From Flavobacteriales bacterium UBA1959 (GTDB lineage Bacteria; Bacteroidota; Bacteroidia; Flavobacteriales_D; Sanyastnellaceae): a stretch of 6,504 bases of DNA. The position numbers and the translations under genes were made by a program. How positions within the stretch are numbered: the stretch's first letter is position 1; each line of letters opens with the position of its first letter. Below the pieces are notes generated by a model. It was not told the origin of the DNA, did not search any database, and saw only the letters and a program-made list of their open reading frames with translations. The DNA is taken from positions 1 through 6,504 of the forward strand of contig DDEH01000031.1 of NCBI GenBank assembly GCA_002336085.1, read 5' to 3'. Shown here piece by piece: positions 1 through 5,988 of this stretch.

Positions 1-390
1 GCAGAGCGTACCCGACGTGCTCAAATCATTGAAGCAGAGGGTACCAAGCGAGCTGCAATTCTCGAAGCAGAGGGACAGAAAGGAGCAGACATCAACGAAG
101 CAGAGGGTCAAAAGCAAGCCTTGATTTTACGTGCGGAGGGAGAAGCCAACGCACGACTCAAGGTAGCAGAGGCCGAAGCGATGGCGATTCAACTCATTAC
201 TTCAGCGGTAGAGGGCAGCAAAGCCGACCCGGCTCAGTACCTCATAGCGATGAAGTACATTCAAACTTTAGAAGAGATATTGAGGGACGGCGGCGCTGGA
301 AGCAAAACAGTTTTCATGCCATTTGAAGCCAGCGGATTGATGAGTAGCGTTGGTGGAATGAAGGAACTTCTTTCTGCGGCAAAAGACTGA
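1..390 (+). CDS. SPFH/Band 7 (stomatin/paraslipin-like) protein, C-terminal part
   Basis: The reading frame is open from base 1 to the TGA at 388-390, giving 129 visible residues. The N-terminus, including the membrane anchor and most of the SPFH domain, lies outside the window. Visible residues 1-55 are a charged Ala/Glu/Arg/Lys-rich coiled coil with the EAEG motif recurring every 11 residues. Next comes a helical stretch with AMKYIQTLEEIL (about 84-95) and then VFMPFEASGLMSSVGGMKELL (about 104-124). This order (EAEG coiled coil, a YIxxLEEI helix, then V-F-M-P-x-E-A-S-G-L) is what I know from bacterial SPFH proteins of the QmcA/SLP-2 type. These oligomerise on the inner membrane, organise microdomains and are often paired with an NfeD protein. 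Whether an NfeD gene lies upstream cannot be seen. The next gene starts 19 bases downstream on the same strand, so co-transcription is likely. The family call is firm; the exact subfamily is not. Confidence 0.88.
   Translation, partial: AERTRRAQIIEAEGTKRAAILEAEGQKGADINEAEGQKQALILRAEGEANARLKVAEAEAMAIQLITSAVEGSKADPAQYLIAMKYIQTLEEILRDGGAGSKTVFMPFEASGLMSSVGGMKELLSAAKD
31..141 (+). repeat. 33-base in-frame repeats encoding an 11-residue coiled-coil period
   Basis: The 11-mer gaagcagaggg occurs exactly at 31, 64 and 97, each 33 bases apart. A diverged fourth copy (cgtgcggaggg) starts at 130. At protein level this is EAEG at residues 11, 22 and 33 and RAEG at 44, an 11-residue (hendecad) coiled-coil period in the SPFH protein. 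The repeat is part of the gene and is explained by protein structure; it is not a separate element. Confidence 0.8.
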
Positions 391-409
391 CTGTACGCAC
401 CCAAACCTT

Positions 410-1489
410 TTGCTCGTACAAACCCACTTCCCCCGGCGGCTTACACGTAGCCGATATGACCAGTACTTGGCTTCTGGCTGGTTTAGAGGGTCCGTTATGC
501 TTTACAAAATGGATCTGCTTTGCATTGATGCAAATGTTTTTTCGGTAGTAAATATTCGCCTTGACTTGGCCAAGCATGCATTAAAGAAGCGTCATCGAAA
601 AATCAAACGCAAAGTCGAGCAACGATTCAACATCACCTGCGGACCTGCGAAGATTACAGCCGAAAAACAGTTGCTTTATGAACAGCATAAATCGCGTTTC
701 AAGGGATTCATTCATCAGACCCTTGACGAATATCTGTATGCAGGTTTTCACTCCACTGTTTTTGAAACCATGGAAGTGTGTATTTATGATGAAGACCGAC
801 TGATTGCTACCTCCTTTTTTGATTTGGGTGACCGAAGCATGGCTTCCCTCCTCGCGGTTTACGATTCCGAATACAATGCCTACAGCCTTGGGACATATAC
901 AATGCTCAAGGAGATTGAATTTGGTAAGCAAACGGGACGAAAACTTTATTACCCCGGGTATGTCCTCGATCTCCCTTCTCGCTTTGATTATAAGTTAGAA
1001 CTCGGAGAAATGGAACACTACACACCAGGAAAACGATGGGGAAAGCTAGTCAACTTTAATCCGGAGGAAACCTTTGCTCATAAGTTGCGCCATCAGATGA
1101 TGGAACTTCAAGGCAACCTGGAAAAAGAGCGTGTTATTTTCAAAAACTGGTTTTATCCTTTCTTCAGCATGGGGTACATGCCACTCTGGAAAGATCGCTT
1201 TCTGCACATGCCCTGGGTTTTGGAACTTGGGCATGATTTGGACGGAACCTTCATGGCAGGATTTTGCCCGGAGAAAAAGTCATTTATGCTTTGCCATGTT
1301 CATCCATGCCCTGATGAACAGCACTTCATCAACATGGAACATGCAAATGAATTCGGCGATAAATCTATTTATCTGAGCCACCTCATGGAATATGGTGACC
1401 GGACATTTTTCAACTCTCTTAAAGAGCTCCTTTTCGCTATCGAAATGTGGCAGCTCCGTATCGATAAACTTCCTCCCACATGCGACTAG
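410..1489 (+). CDS. Arginyl-tRNA-protein transferase-like (ATE/Bpt-type GNAT fold) protein
   Basis: This 359-residue protein resembles the aminoacyl-tRNA-protein transferases Ate1/Bpt, which move an amino acid from a charged tRNA to a protein N-terminus and so mark it for degradation. Residues 17-70 match the N-terminal ATE pattern: YDQYLASGWFRGS, a short beta region, then the basic KKRHRKIKRKV. Residues about 90-200 look like the GNAT-fold ATE C-terminal domain: MEVCIYDEDRLIATSFFDLG, then YSLGTYTMLKEIEFGKQTG, then YYPGYVLDLPSRFDYKLELG, which parallels the Y-x-G-Y...DYK segment of Bpt. The Cys cluster of classical ATE N-domains is absent; only C38 is present there. Residues about 210-359 are an extension, rich in aromatics and His, that I do not recognise. 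The start is the TTG at 410. The frame is open only from 362, and the next in-frame ATG (497) would delete the GWFR motif. No Shine-Dalgarno sequence is visible. It sits 19 bases after the SPFH gene and overlaps xth by 10 bases. Arginyl or leucyl specificity cannot be read from sequence, and another GNAT transferase is possible. Confidence 0.65.
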   Translation: MLVQTHFPRRLTRSRYDQYLASGWFRGSVMLYKMDLLCIDANVFSVVNIRLDLAKHALKKRHRKIKRKVEQRFNITCGPAKITAEKQLLYEQHKSRFKGFIHQTLDEYLYAGFHSTVFETMEVCIYDEDRLIATSFFDLGDRSMASLLAVYDSEYNAYSLGTYTMLKEIEFGKQTGRKLYYPGYVLDLPSRFDYKLELGEMEHYTPGKRWGKLVNFNPEETFAHKLRHQMMELQGNLEKERVIFKNWFYPFFSMGYMPLWKDRFLHMPWVLELGHDLDGTFMAGFCPEKKSFMLCHVHPCPDEQHFINMEHANEFGDKSIYLSHLMEYGDRTFFNSLKELLFAIEMWQLRIDKLPPTCD

Positions 1490-2256
1490 CAACATGGAAT
1501 GTCAACGGAATTCGGGCCATTGTGAAAAAGAATTTCACGGCCTCCCTCCAAGAATTAGCGGCAGATGTTATAGGCATACAAGAAACTAAGGCTCAAGACG
1601 ACCAAGTGCGCGAAGCACTTTTTGGTCTCGATGGTTTGGAGGATTATCAATTGTTTTCAAGTTCAGCGGTCAAAAAGGGATATTCTGGCACTGCGATTCT
1701 TACGCGTATAAATCCCATCCGAACTTCGTCTGGAATTGGCATCAAAGAATTGGACACAGAAGGAAGGGTTTTGCACGCCGAATTTGACGCATTTCACTTT
1801 GTAACTGTCTACACACCAAATTCTTCATCAGGTTTGAAAAGATTGCCCTTTCGAAAGGAATGGGATGAAGCTTTCAAAGCGTTTATCAAAAAGCTTGATG
1901 ATGACAAACCGGTGATTTGTTGTGGTGATTTGAATGTGGCACACAAACCGATAGATTTGGCTCGGCCTGCCGCGAATTACAACAAAACTCCTGGCTATAC
2001 ACAGGACGAAATTGATGGACTGAGTCACCTACTCACAGATTTGCACTTGGTTGATACATGGCGTCAAAATCACCCCGAGGAAACGGCATATTCTTGGTGG
2101 AGCTACCGCGGTGGTGCACGAGAGAAGAATGTTGGCTGGCGACTGGATTACTTACTGACTAGTGAGCGACTCATGGAGCACGTAACTGGCACAGAAATCC
2201 ATCGTTTTATTGAAGGGTCGGACCATTGTCCTGTAACACTAGATATTCAGCTATAA
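1480..2256 (+). CDS. xth: Exodeoxyribonuclease III / AP endonuclease (EEP family)
   Basis: This 258-residue protein is full length for the ExoIII/ExoA/APE1 family. These cytoplasmic Mg-dependent enzymes cut DNA 5' of abasic sites and remove 3' blocks in base-excision repair. All the family's active-site blocks are visible: N7 in TWNVNGIRA, E35 in IGIQETKAQ, GYSGTAILTR (67-76), Y111 in VYTPNSSSG, D150 and N152 in CCGDLNVA, D223 in GWRLDYLLTS, and the D248-H249 pair in GSDHCPVTL. VYTPNSS and GWRLDYLL are closer to the ExoA/APE1 branch than to E. coli XthA. The start is the ATG at 1480, because the protein then begins MRLATWNVNG, as expected for the family, with nothing missing. It overlaps the end of the preceding gene by 10 bases in another frame, which suggests translational coupling, and no Shine-Dalgarno sequence is visible. 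Nothing looks broken. Confidence 0.97.
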   Translation: MRLATWNVNGIRAIVKKNFTASLQELAADVIGIQETKAQDDQVREALFGLDGLEDYQLFSSSAVKKGYSGTAILTRINPIRTSSGIGIKELDTEGRVLHAEFDAFHFVTVYTPNSSSGLKRLPFRKEWDEAFKAFIKKLDDDKPVICCGDLNVAHKPIDLARPAANYNKTPGYTQDEIDGLSHLLTDLHLVDTWRQNHPEETAYSWWSYRGGAREKNVGWRLDYLLTSERLMEHVTGTEIHRFIEGSDHCPVTLDIQL

Positions 2257-2301
2257 CGTCCGTATCATCGTCGGCAACAAGGTCGTCTTTTGAGGAGTTC
2301 A

Positions 2302-2334
2302 ATGCGATTTATTTGCTCAGTAATAAACAAATAA
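2302..2334 (+). other. Possible 10-codon leader reading frame upstream of the LTD gene
   Basis: An AGGAG at 2293-2297 lies 4 bases before an ATG at 2302. This opens a 10-codon frame (MRFICSVINK) ending in TAA at 2332-2334, 8 bases before the LTD gene's ATG. It is the best Shine-Dalgarno-like sequence I noticed near any start in the window, yet it serves no long gene. Its last codons lie in the hairpin described separately. It could be a leader peptide or chance. The spacing is short, and this phylum makes little use of Shine-Dalgarno pairing. Confidence 0.15.
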
Positions 2335-2341
2335 CTGAGTA
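2314..2341 (+). promoter_or_regulatory. Hairpin directly before the LTD gene start
   Basis: TGCTCAGT (2314-2321) pairs with ACTGAGTA (2334-2341): 8 base pairs including one G-U, around a 12-base A-rich loop. The stem ends one base before the ATG at 2343, so in RNA it would cover the ribosome landing area. No T-tract follows, so it is a poor intrinsic terminator for xth. It may be a translational control element, a protein-binding inverted repeat or chance. The rest of the 86-base gap (2257-2313) shows no convincing promoter. Confidence 0.3.
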
Positions 2342-2342
2342 C

Positions 2343-3017
2343 ATGAGGAACTTGATATTATGGACGTTAGTCCACGTCTTTTCAGCTGGATCGTCTTTTG
2401 GTCAAACGAGTTGTGATGCTGATCTCAACGGTGACTTCGTTGTCAATTTGCATGATTTGCTGTCCATACTAACACATTTTGGAGATAGCTGTCAAATACT
2501 GGAGCCCTCATACACCACAATCATAGTCTCAGAAATCCACTACAATCCTCATTCATCTCAAGGCAATGACAGTAATTGGGAGTTCCTTGAACTTTTCAAT
2601 CCCAATGATTTCGCAGTGCCCTTAGCGGGCTGGCAATTGGACAACGCAATCGAACATTCATTCGAAGAATCTGACCTTATAGGTGTTCATGGTTTTCTTG
2701 TCATTGCTCGAAACAGAGACACGTTGGCAGATTTCGTGCCAAGCGAAACACCAATCATTCAATGGGGCAACAATGAAGGCTTGAACAATTCAGGTGAGAC
2801 CGTGACATTGTTAGATCCTCAAAATGACGTTGTGGCAACTGTTTCTTATGAAGACAATGACGGGTGGGTAACCGCTCCGGATGGCCAGGGACCATCTTTG
2901 GAGTTGATGGACATAAATTTACCAAACGCTGAGGTTGCTTCTTGGGCAGCTTCTTTCAGTTTTGGAGGAACGCCCGGTTCATCCAATTCAATGTGGGGAC
3001 TTTCAGAGAATGAGTGA
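2343..3017 (+). CDS. Small secreted lamin-tail-domain (LTD) protein with dockerin-like calcium loop
   Basis: This 224-residue exported protein starts at the ATG at 2343. The frame is open further up, into xth, but only this start puts a signal peptide at the N-terminus (hydrophobic LILWTLVHVF, then SAGSSFG with Q21 as the likely mature first residue). Residues 24-50 form one dockerin/EF-hand-like loop: C-x-x-D27-x-N29-G-D31-x-x-V-N-x-x-D38-L-L ending FGDSC. Two Cys (C24, C50) bracket it and could form a disulphide. Residues about 58-214 look like a lamin-tail domain: IIVSEIHYNP, WEFLELFNPNDFAVPLAGWQLDN, a central NNSGETVTLLDPQNDVVATVSYED, SLELMD, and the typical end GGTPGSSNS. In bacteria such domains occur on surface or secreted proteins, often with nucleases or CotH. 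No catalytic domain is visible. Many Bacteroidota secreted proteins carry a C-terminal type IX sorting domain, but this one stops 8 residues after the LTD. Its precise role is unknown. Confidence 0.8.
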   Translation: MRNLILWTLVHVFSAGSSFGQTSCDADLNGDFVVNLHDLLSILTHFGDSCQILEPSYTTIIVSEIHYNPHSSQGNDSNWEFLELFNPNDFAVPLAGWQLDNAIEHSFEESDLIGVHGFLVIARNRDTLADFVPSETPIIQWGNNEGLNNSGETVTLLDPQNDVVATVSYEDNDGWVTAPDGQGPSLELMDINLPNAEVASWAASFSFGGTPGSSNSMWGLSENE

Positions 3018-3018
3018 T

Positions 3019-5331
3019 TCATCTTGCAGGGGCAACCTCCAATTGCAAGAATCTACCATTTACTTTCACTTCGAGCGATGGACCTGAGTGCAACACTACG
3101 TCTGTCCCTGATGGGCTAGATGAAACAGAAAGGTCCCTTCCTCTAAAATGGATATTGTAGTCCAGTGCTTCCCATTCGTCAGGCATTGCAGCATCAAAAT
3201 GTGGAACGCCATCGACCACACGAAAGCCTCCAAACCCTTCGACAACGGAAAGCCATGTTCCGGCCATTGAAGTAATGTGCAAACCTTCGCGCACTTCCGC
3301 GTTATAATCATCCAAATCCAAGCGGGCTGTCCTCAAGTAATGCTGGAAGGCCTCCTCTTTGCGATTTAAACGAGCTGCAATAACAGCATGCACGCAAGGT
3401 GACAAGCTCGACTCATGCAAGGTTTTGGGCTCATAGAAATCATAATTCGAAACAATCTCTGATTTACTAAAGTCATCCCAGAAAAAATAAATACCCTGAA
3501 GTACATCTGCTTGCTTGATATAAATCGAGCGAAGTATCCGATCCCAACTCCAATGCTGGTTGATGGGTCGATCACCAGGGCTCAAGTCTGATGCGGCTTT
3601 TTGTTCCTTGTCCATGAACCCATCTTGCTGCAAAAAGACATCTGTCTCATCCAACTTGGAATAGTACATCTGGTCTTGGATCGTCTGCCACTGCGTATGA
3701 CTCGCTTCAAAACAAAATGAGAGTCTCTTCTCCAGAGACTTCCATTCTGCAGGATTATTTCTCTGCAACTCCAGAGCAACTTCAGCCGTGTACCTTAGGC
3801 ACCAGGATGCCAAGTAGTTGGTGTACCAATTGTTATTGACGTTGTTTTCATATTCATTGGGGCCAGTGACCCCCAGAATGACAAAGGCTTGCTTTGACTC
3901 TGACCACTGCACTCGCTGCTCCCAGAATCGCGCAATGGCCAACAAAACTTCGAATCCATAATCAAGCAAATATGCTCTGTCCCCCGTGTAATTGACATAG
4001 TTCCAAATGGCATATGCTATAGCTCCGTTGCGATGGATTTCTTCAAATGTAATTTCCCATTCGTTGTGGCATTCTTCGCCGTTCATTGTCACCATAGGAT
4101 ACAACGCCGCTCCGCTGTGAAAGCCAAGTTTTTCGGCATTTTCAATGGCCTTTTGGAGATGGCTGTGACGATACAATAGCAATTGCCTCGATACCTTGGA
4201 CTCATGGCCAGCCAGAAAAAAAGGCAAGCAGTAGGCCTCTGTATCCCAATAGCTGGCTCCACCGTATTTCTCACCCGTGAATCCTTTTGGTCCGATGTTC
4301 AGTCGTGCGTCATCACCGCGGTAGGTTTGATTCAAATGAAAAACATTGAATCGAATGCCTTGCTGAGATGCAATGTCTCCCTTGATCTTGATATCTCCTC
4401 TTTCCCATATTTCCTTCCAAGCGTCGATATGGTCTTTTCTCAATGCGGCATATCCCGACTGAAGGGCCAGATGCGCTGAGCTTTTAGCACTGGAGACAAC
4501 AAGACTGGATTTTTCTTGAAGAGAAGTTGTGATGCCCACGAATTTCTCAACAAGCAAAGACTCATTTTGATTCAATAAACAAGAATAGCTACAGCTCGAT
4601 TTCGTGTCAGTTTCTGATGCCGTATGTGAATGAATCGCATTCTCTACCCCTTGCCTTAGGACAAGCACTTGATTTGTCATTGCAAATGCCGCGTGAAAAC
4701 CAGATTTTTCTGTTTCAGTTTGAATACAACCTGTTCCATCCTTGTCAGCTTTGACAGAATGAATTTTCCAAAACGCATCATCCCAATTGCTATCTTCATT
4801 CGCAACTCCAGCATCTAAAAAAGGTGAAACATCAACGCGAACATCCGCAGAATAAGAAATGATGCGGTAGCGCATAGCGGCCATACCGGGACGATCCATG
4901 GAACAAAAGCGCTCAGATTGCACGCCCAGTTCGACTCCGTTATTTAATTTGACTCGAAACGAACGATTAAGAACACCCTCGCGCATATCCATGGTCCACT
5001 GGAATTCACTCACGTTCAAAGCCGTGTTAAGATCCAGCTCCTCTCCATTAGCGCTGATCGAAATCCCAATCCAATTGGTCGCATTTAGAACTTTGGCAAA
5101 GTATTCGGGGTAGCCATTTTTCCACCAACCAACCTTTGTTTTATCAGGATAGTAAATGCCAGCTAGGTAAGAACCCTGCAGCGATTCGCCAGAATATCCT
5201 TCTTCAAAATTTGCGCGTTGACCAAACCGACCATTACCGATCGACAATATGGATTCAAATGCTTGCAGATCTTTCGGCTTCCAGCCCTCTAGTCCAATGC
5301 TCCATTCGTCCAATATCCCTGAGGCCAGCAT
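3019..5331 (-). CDS. mapA: Maltose phosphorylase, glycoside hydrolase family 65
   Basis: This 770-residue cytoplasmic enzyme (no signal peptide) is predicted to split maltose with phosphate, with inversion, into glucose and beta-glucose-1-phosphate. The layout is complete for GH65: an N-terminal beta-sandwich (about 1-270, with GNGRFGQRANFEEGYSG and YYPDKTKVGWWKNGYPEYF), an (alpha/alpha)6 catalytic barrel (about 320-700) and a small C-terminal beta domain. Catalytic-region motifs are NIGPKGFTGEKYGGASYWDTE (345-365), GEECHNEWEITFEEIHRNG (418-436), GPNEYENNVNNNWYTN (490-505), KQADVLQG (606-613) and HESSLSP (639-645). E493 corresponds by position to the general acid Glu487 of the Lactobacillus brevis enzyme. 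H422-E430 (HNEWEITFE) matches, as I recall it, the loop that sets maltose preference in L. acidophilus maltose phosphorylase. This favours maltose over trehalose or kojibiose. The ATG at 5331 overlaps the pgmB stop in TAATG. The stop is 1 base from the convergent LTD gene. Confidence 0.93.
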   Translation of the reverse strand: MLASGILDEWSIGLEGWKPKDLQAFESILSIGNGRFGQRANFEEGYSGESLQGSYLAGIYYPDKTKVGWWKNGYPEYFAKVLNATNWIGISISANGEELDLNTALNVSEFQWTMDMREGVLNRSFRVKLNNGVELGVQSERFCSMDRPGMAAMRYRIISYSADVRVDVSPFLDAGVANEDSNWDDAFWKIHSVKADKDGTGCIQTETEKSGFHAAFAMTNQVLVLRQGVENAIHSHTASETDTKSSCSYSCLLNQNESLLVEKFVGITTSLQEKSSLVVSSAKSSAHLALQSGYAALRKDHIDAWKEIWERGDIKIKGDIASQQGIRFNVFHLNQTYRGDDARLNIGPKGFTGEKYGGASYWDTEAYCLPFFLAGHESKVSRQLLLYRHSHLQKAIENAEKLGFHSGAALYPMVTMNGEECHNEWEITFEEIHRNGAIAYAIWNYVNYTGDRAYLLDYGFEVLLAIARFWEQRVQWSESKQAFVILGVTGPNEYENNVNNNWYTNYLASWCLRYTAEVALELQRNNPAEWKSLEKRLSFCFEASHTQWQTIQDQMYYSKLDETDVFLQQDGFMDKEQKAASDLSPGDRPINQHWSWDRILRSIYIKQADVLQGIYFFWDDFSKSEIVSNYDFYEPKTLHESSLSPCVHAVIAARLNRKEEAFQHYLRTARLDLDDYNAEVREGLHITSMAGTWLSVVEGFGGFRVVDGVPHFDAAMPDEWEALDYNIHFRGRDLSVSSSPSGTDVVLHSGPSLEVKVNGRFLQLEVAPAR
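3022..3050. terminator. Weak candidate hairpin at the convergent gene ends
   Basis: TCTTGCA (3022-3028) and TGCAAGA (3044-3050) form a perfect 7-bp stem around a 15-base loop. The loop may pair further (GGGG with CCTC/CTCC, including a G-U). The hairpin begins 5 bases after the stop of the LTD gene and lies inside the last codons of the GH65 gene, so it could serve only the plus-strand transcript efficiently. No good T-run follows. It is a weak terminator call, made because no other terminator is visible between two genes whose stops are 1 base apart. Confidence 0.2.
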
Positions 5332-5987
5332 TAGTGTGCACTAAGGTTTTCCTGAATATAATTGAAACCAATGCCTTTTAAATCGTTCAAATGCAGGTGA
5401 GCATTTTTCAGCCCTTCACCCACTCCTACAACGTGAAATCCACCAGAGAGAGCAGCTTCAATGCCTGCTTGAGCATCTTCGATGACGATGCATTGGCTTG
5501 GAATCACCCCCATCAGTTGAGCAGCTTTTTGAAAAACTTCAGGATCAGGTTTGGAAAGTGTGATGTTGTTGCCATCGACAATAGTGCTGAATCGAGACAT
5601 CAGCTCAAGTTTCGTCAAAATCATTCGCGCATTCTTTGAAGACGAGCCCAGTCCAATTTGAAGGCCTGACTCAGCAAGTTCGTCCATCAATGAAACAATG
5701 CCATCCATGGTGTCTTCTGGCGATGTTTTTTCCGATAACGAGAGATATATAGCATTCTTCTTCTCCATCAACTGAAGCTTTGTTGCTGAATCTAGGACCA
5801 AATTTCCTTTTTTAAGGATGTACTCAAGGCTGTCTACACGAGACACTCCCTTCAGACGATCATTGTCCTCCTTTGTAAATGGAATGCCCAATTCGTTCGC
5901 AAGCGATTGCCATGCAGCAAAGTGGTGGCGTGCTGTGTCAACTATCACGCCATCCAAATCAAAAATGCAGGCTTTCACTTCAATCAT
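5331..5987 (-). CDS. pgmB: Beta-phosphoglucomutase (HAD superfamily)
   Basis: This 218-residue enzyme is full length for beta-phosphoglucomutase, which converts beta-glucose-1-phosphate to glucose-6-phosphate through beta-glucose-1,6-bisphosphate. The HAD core is intact: nucleophile D10 and acid/base D12 in FDLDGVIVDTA, the S115/S116 loop in GLGSSSKNA, K146 in LSKPDPEVF, and the Mg ligands E170-D171 in VIEDAQAGIEAA. The cap has the features that separate this enzyme from other HAD phosphatases: H22 and W26 in ARHHFAAWQSLANELGI, and R50 in RLKGVSRVDSLEYIL. These positions run one or two ahead of those of the Lactococcus lactis enzyme. The start ATG lies 1 base after the kinase stop (TGA-A-ATG), and the stop TAA shares a base with the ATG of the phosphorylase. 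The three genes are therefore almost certainly co-transcribed and translationally coupled. The enzyme consumes the product of the maltose phosphorylase encoded next to it. Confidence 0.96.
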   Translation of the reverse strand: MIEVKACIFDLDGVIVDTARHHFAAWQSLANELGIPFTKEDNDRLKGVSRVDSLEYILKKGNLVLDSATKLQLMEKKNAIYLSLSEKTSPEDTMDGIVSLMDELAESGLQIGLGSSSKNARMILTKLELMSRFSTIVDGNNITLSKPDPEVFQKAAQLMGVIPSQCIVIEDAQAGIEAALSGGFHVVGVGEGLKNAHLHLNDLKGIGFNYIQENLSAH

Positions 5988-5988
5988 T

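Noticed and set aside
581..931. A 116-codon minus-strand frame opposite the ATE-like gene.
   Set aside because: It lies opposite a gene with clear family motifs, shows no recognisable domain and is best explained as antisense shadow.
2289..2315. Possible Bacteroidota promoter for the LTD gene: TTTG at 2289-2292 and TTTATTTG at 2308-2315 as -33 and -7 elements.
   Set aside because: The -7 candidate misses the key A of TAnnTTTG and the spacer is about 15 bases, shorter than the usual 19 or so. AT-rich sequence gives such matches by chance.
2226..2342. Longer LTD gene starting at the ATG at 2226, inside xth.
   Set aside because: It would place 39 hydrophilic residues ahead of a clear signal peptide and overlap the conserved xth C-terminus. 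The ATG at 2343 gives a normal exported protein.
3096..4274. Several open frames of 60-72 codons within the GH65 gene on either strand.
   Set aside because: They lie wholly inside the maltose phosphorylase coding sequence in other frames, resemble no family and have no start context. They are shadows.
5331..5344. Near-palindrome TTAGTG-TG-CACTAA at the pgmB/GH65 junction, as a possible operator or hairpin.
   Set aside because: The arms are 6 bases with a 2-base centre, too tight for a stable hairpin. It lies within the last pgmB codons and the TAATG overlap, so its sequence is largely set by coding.
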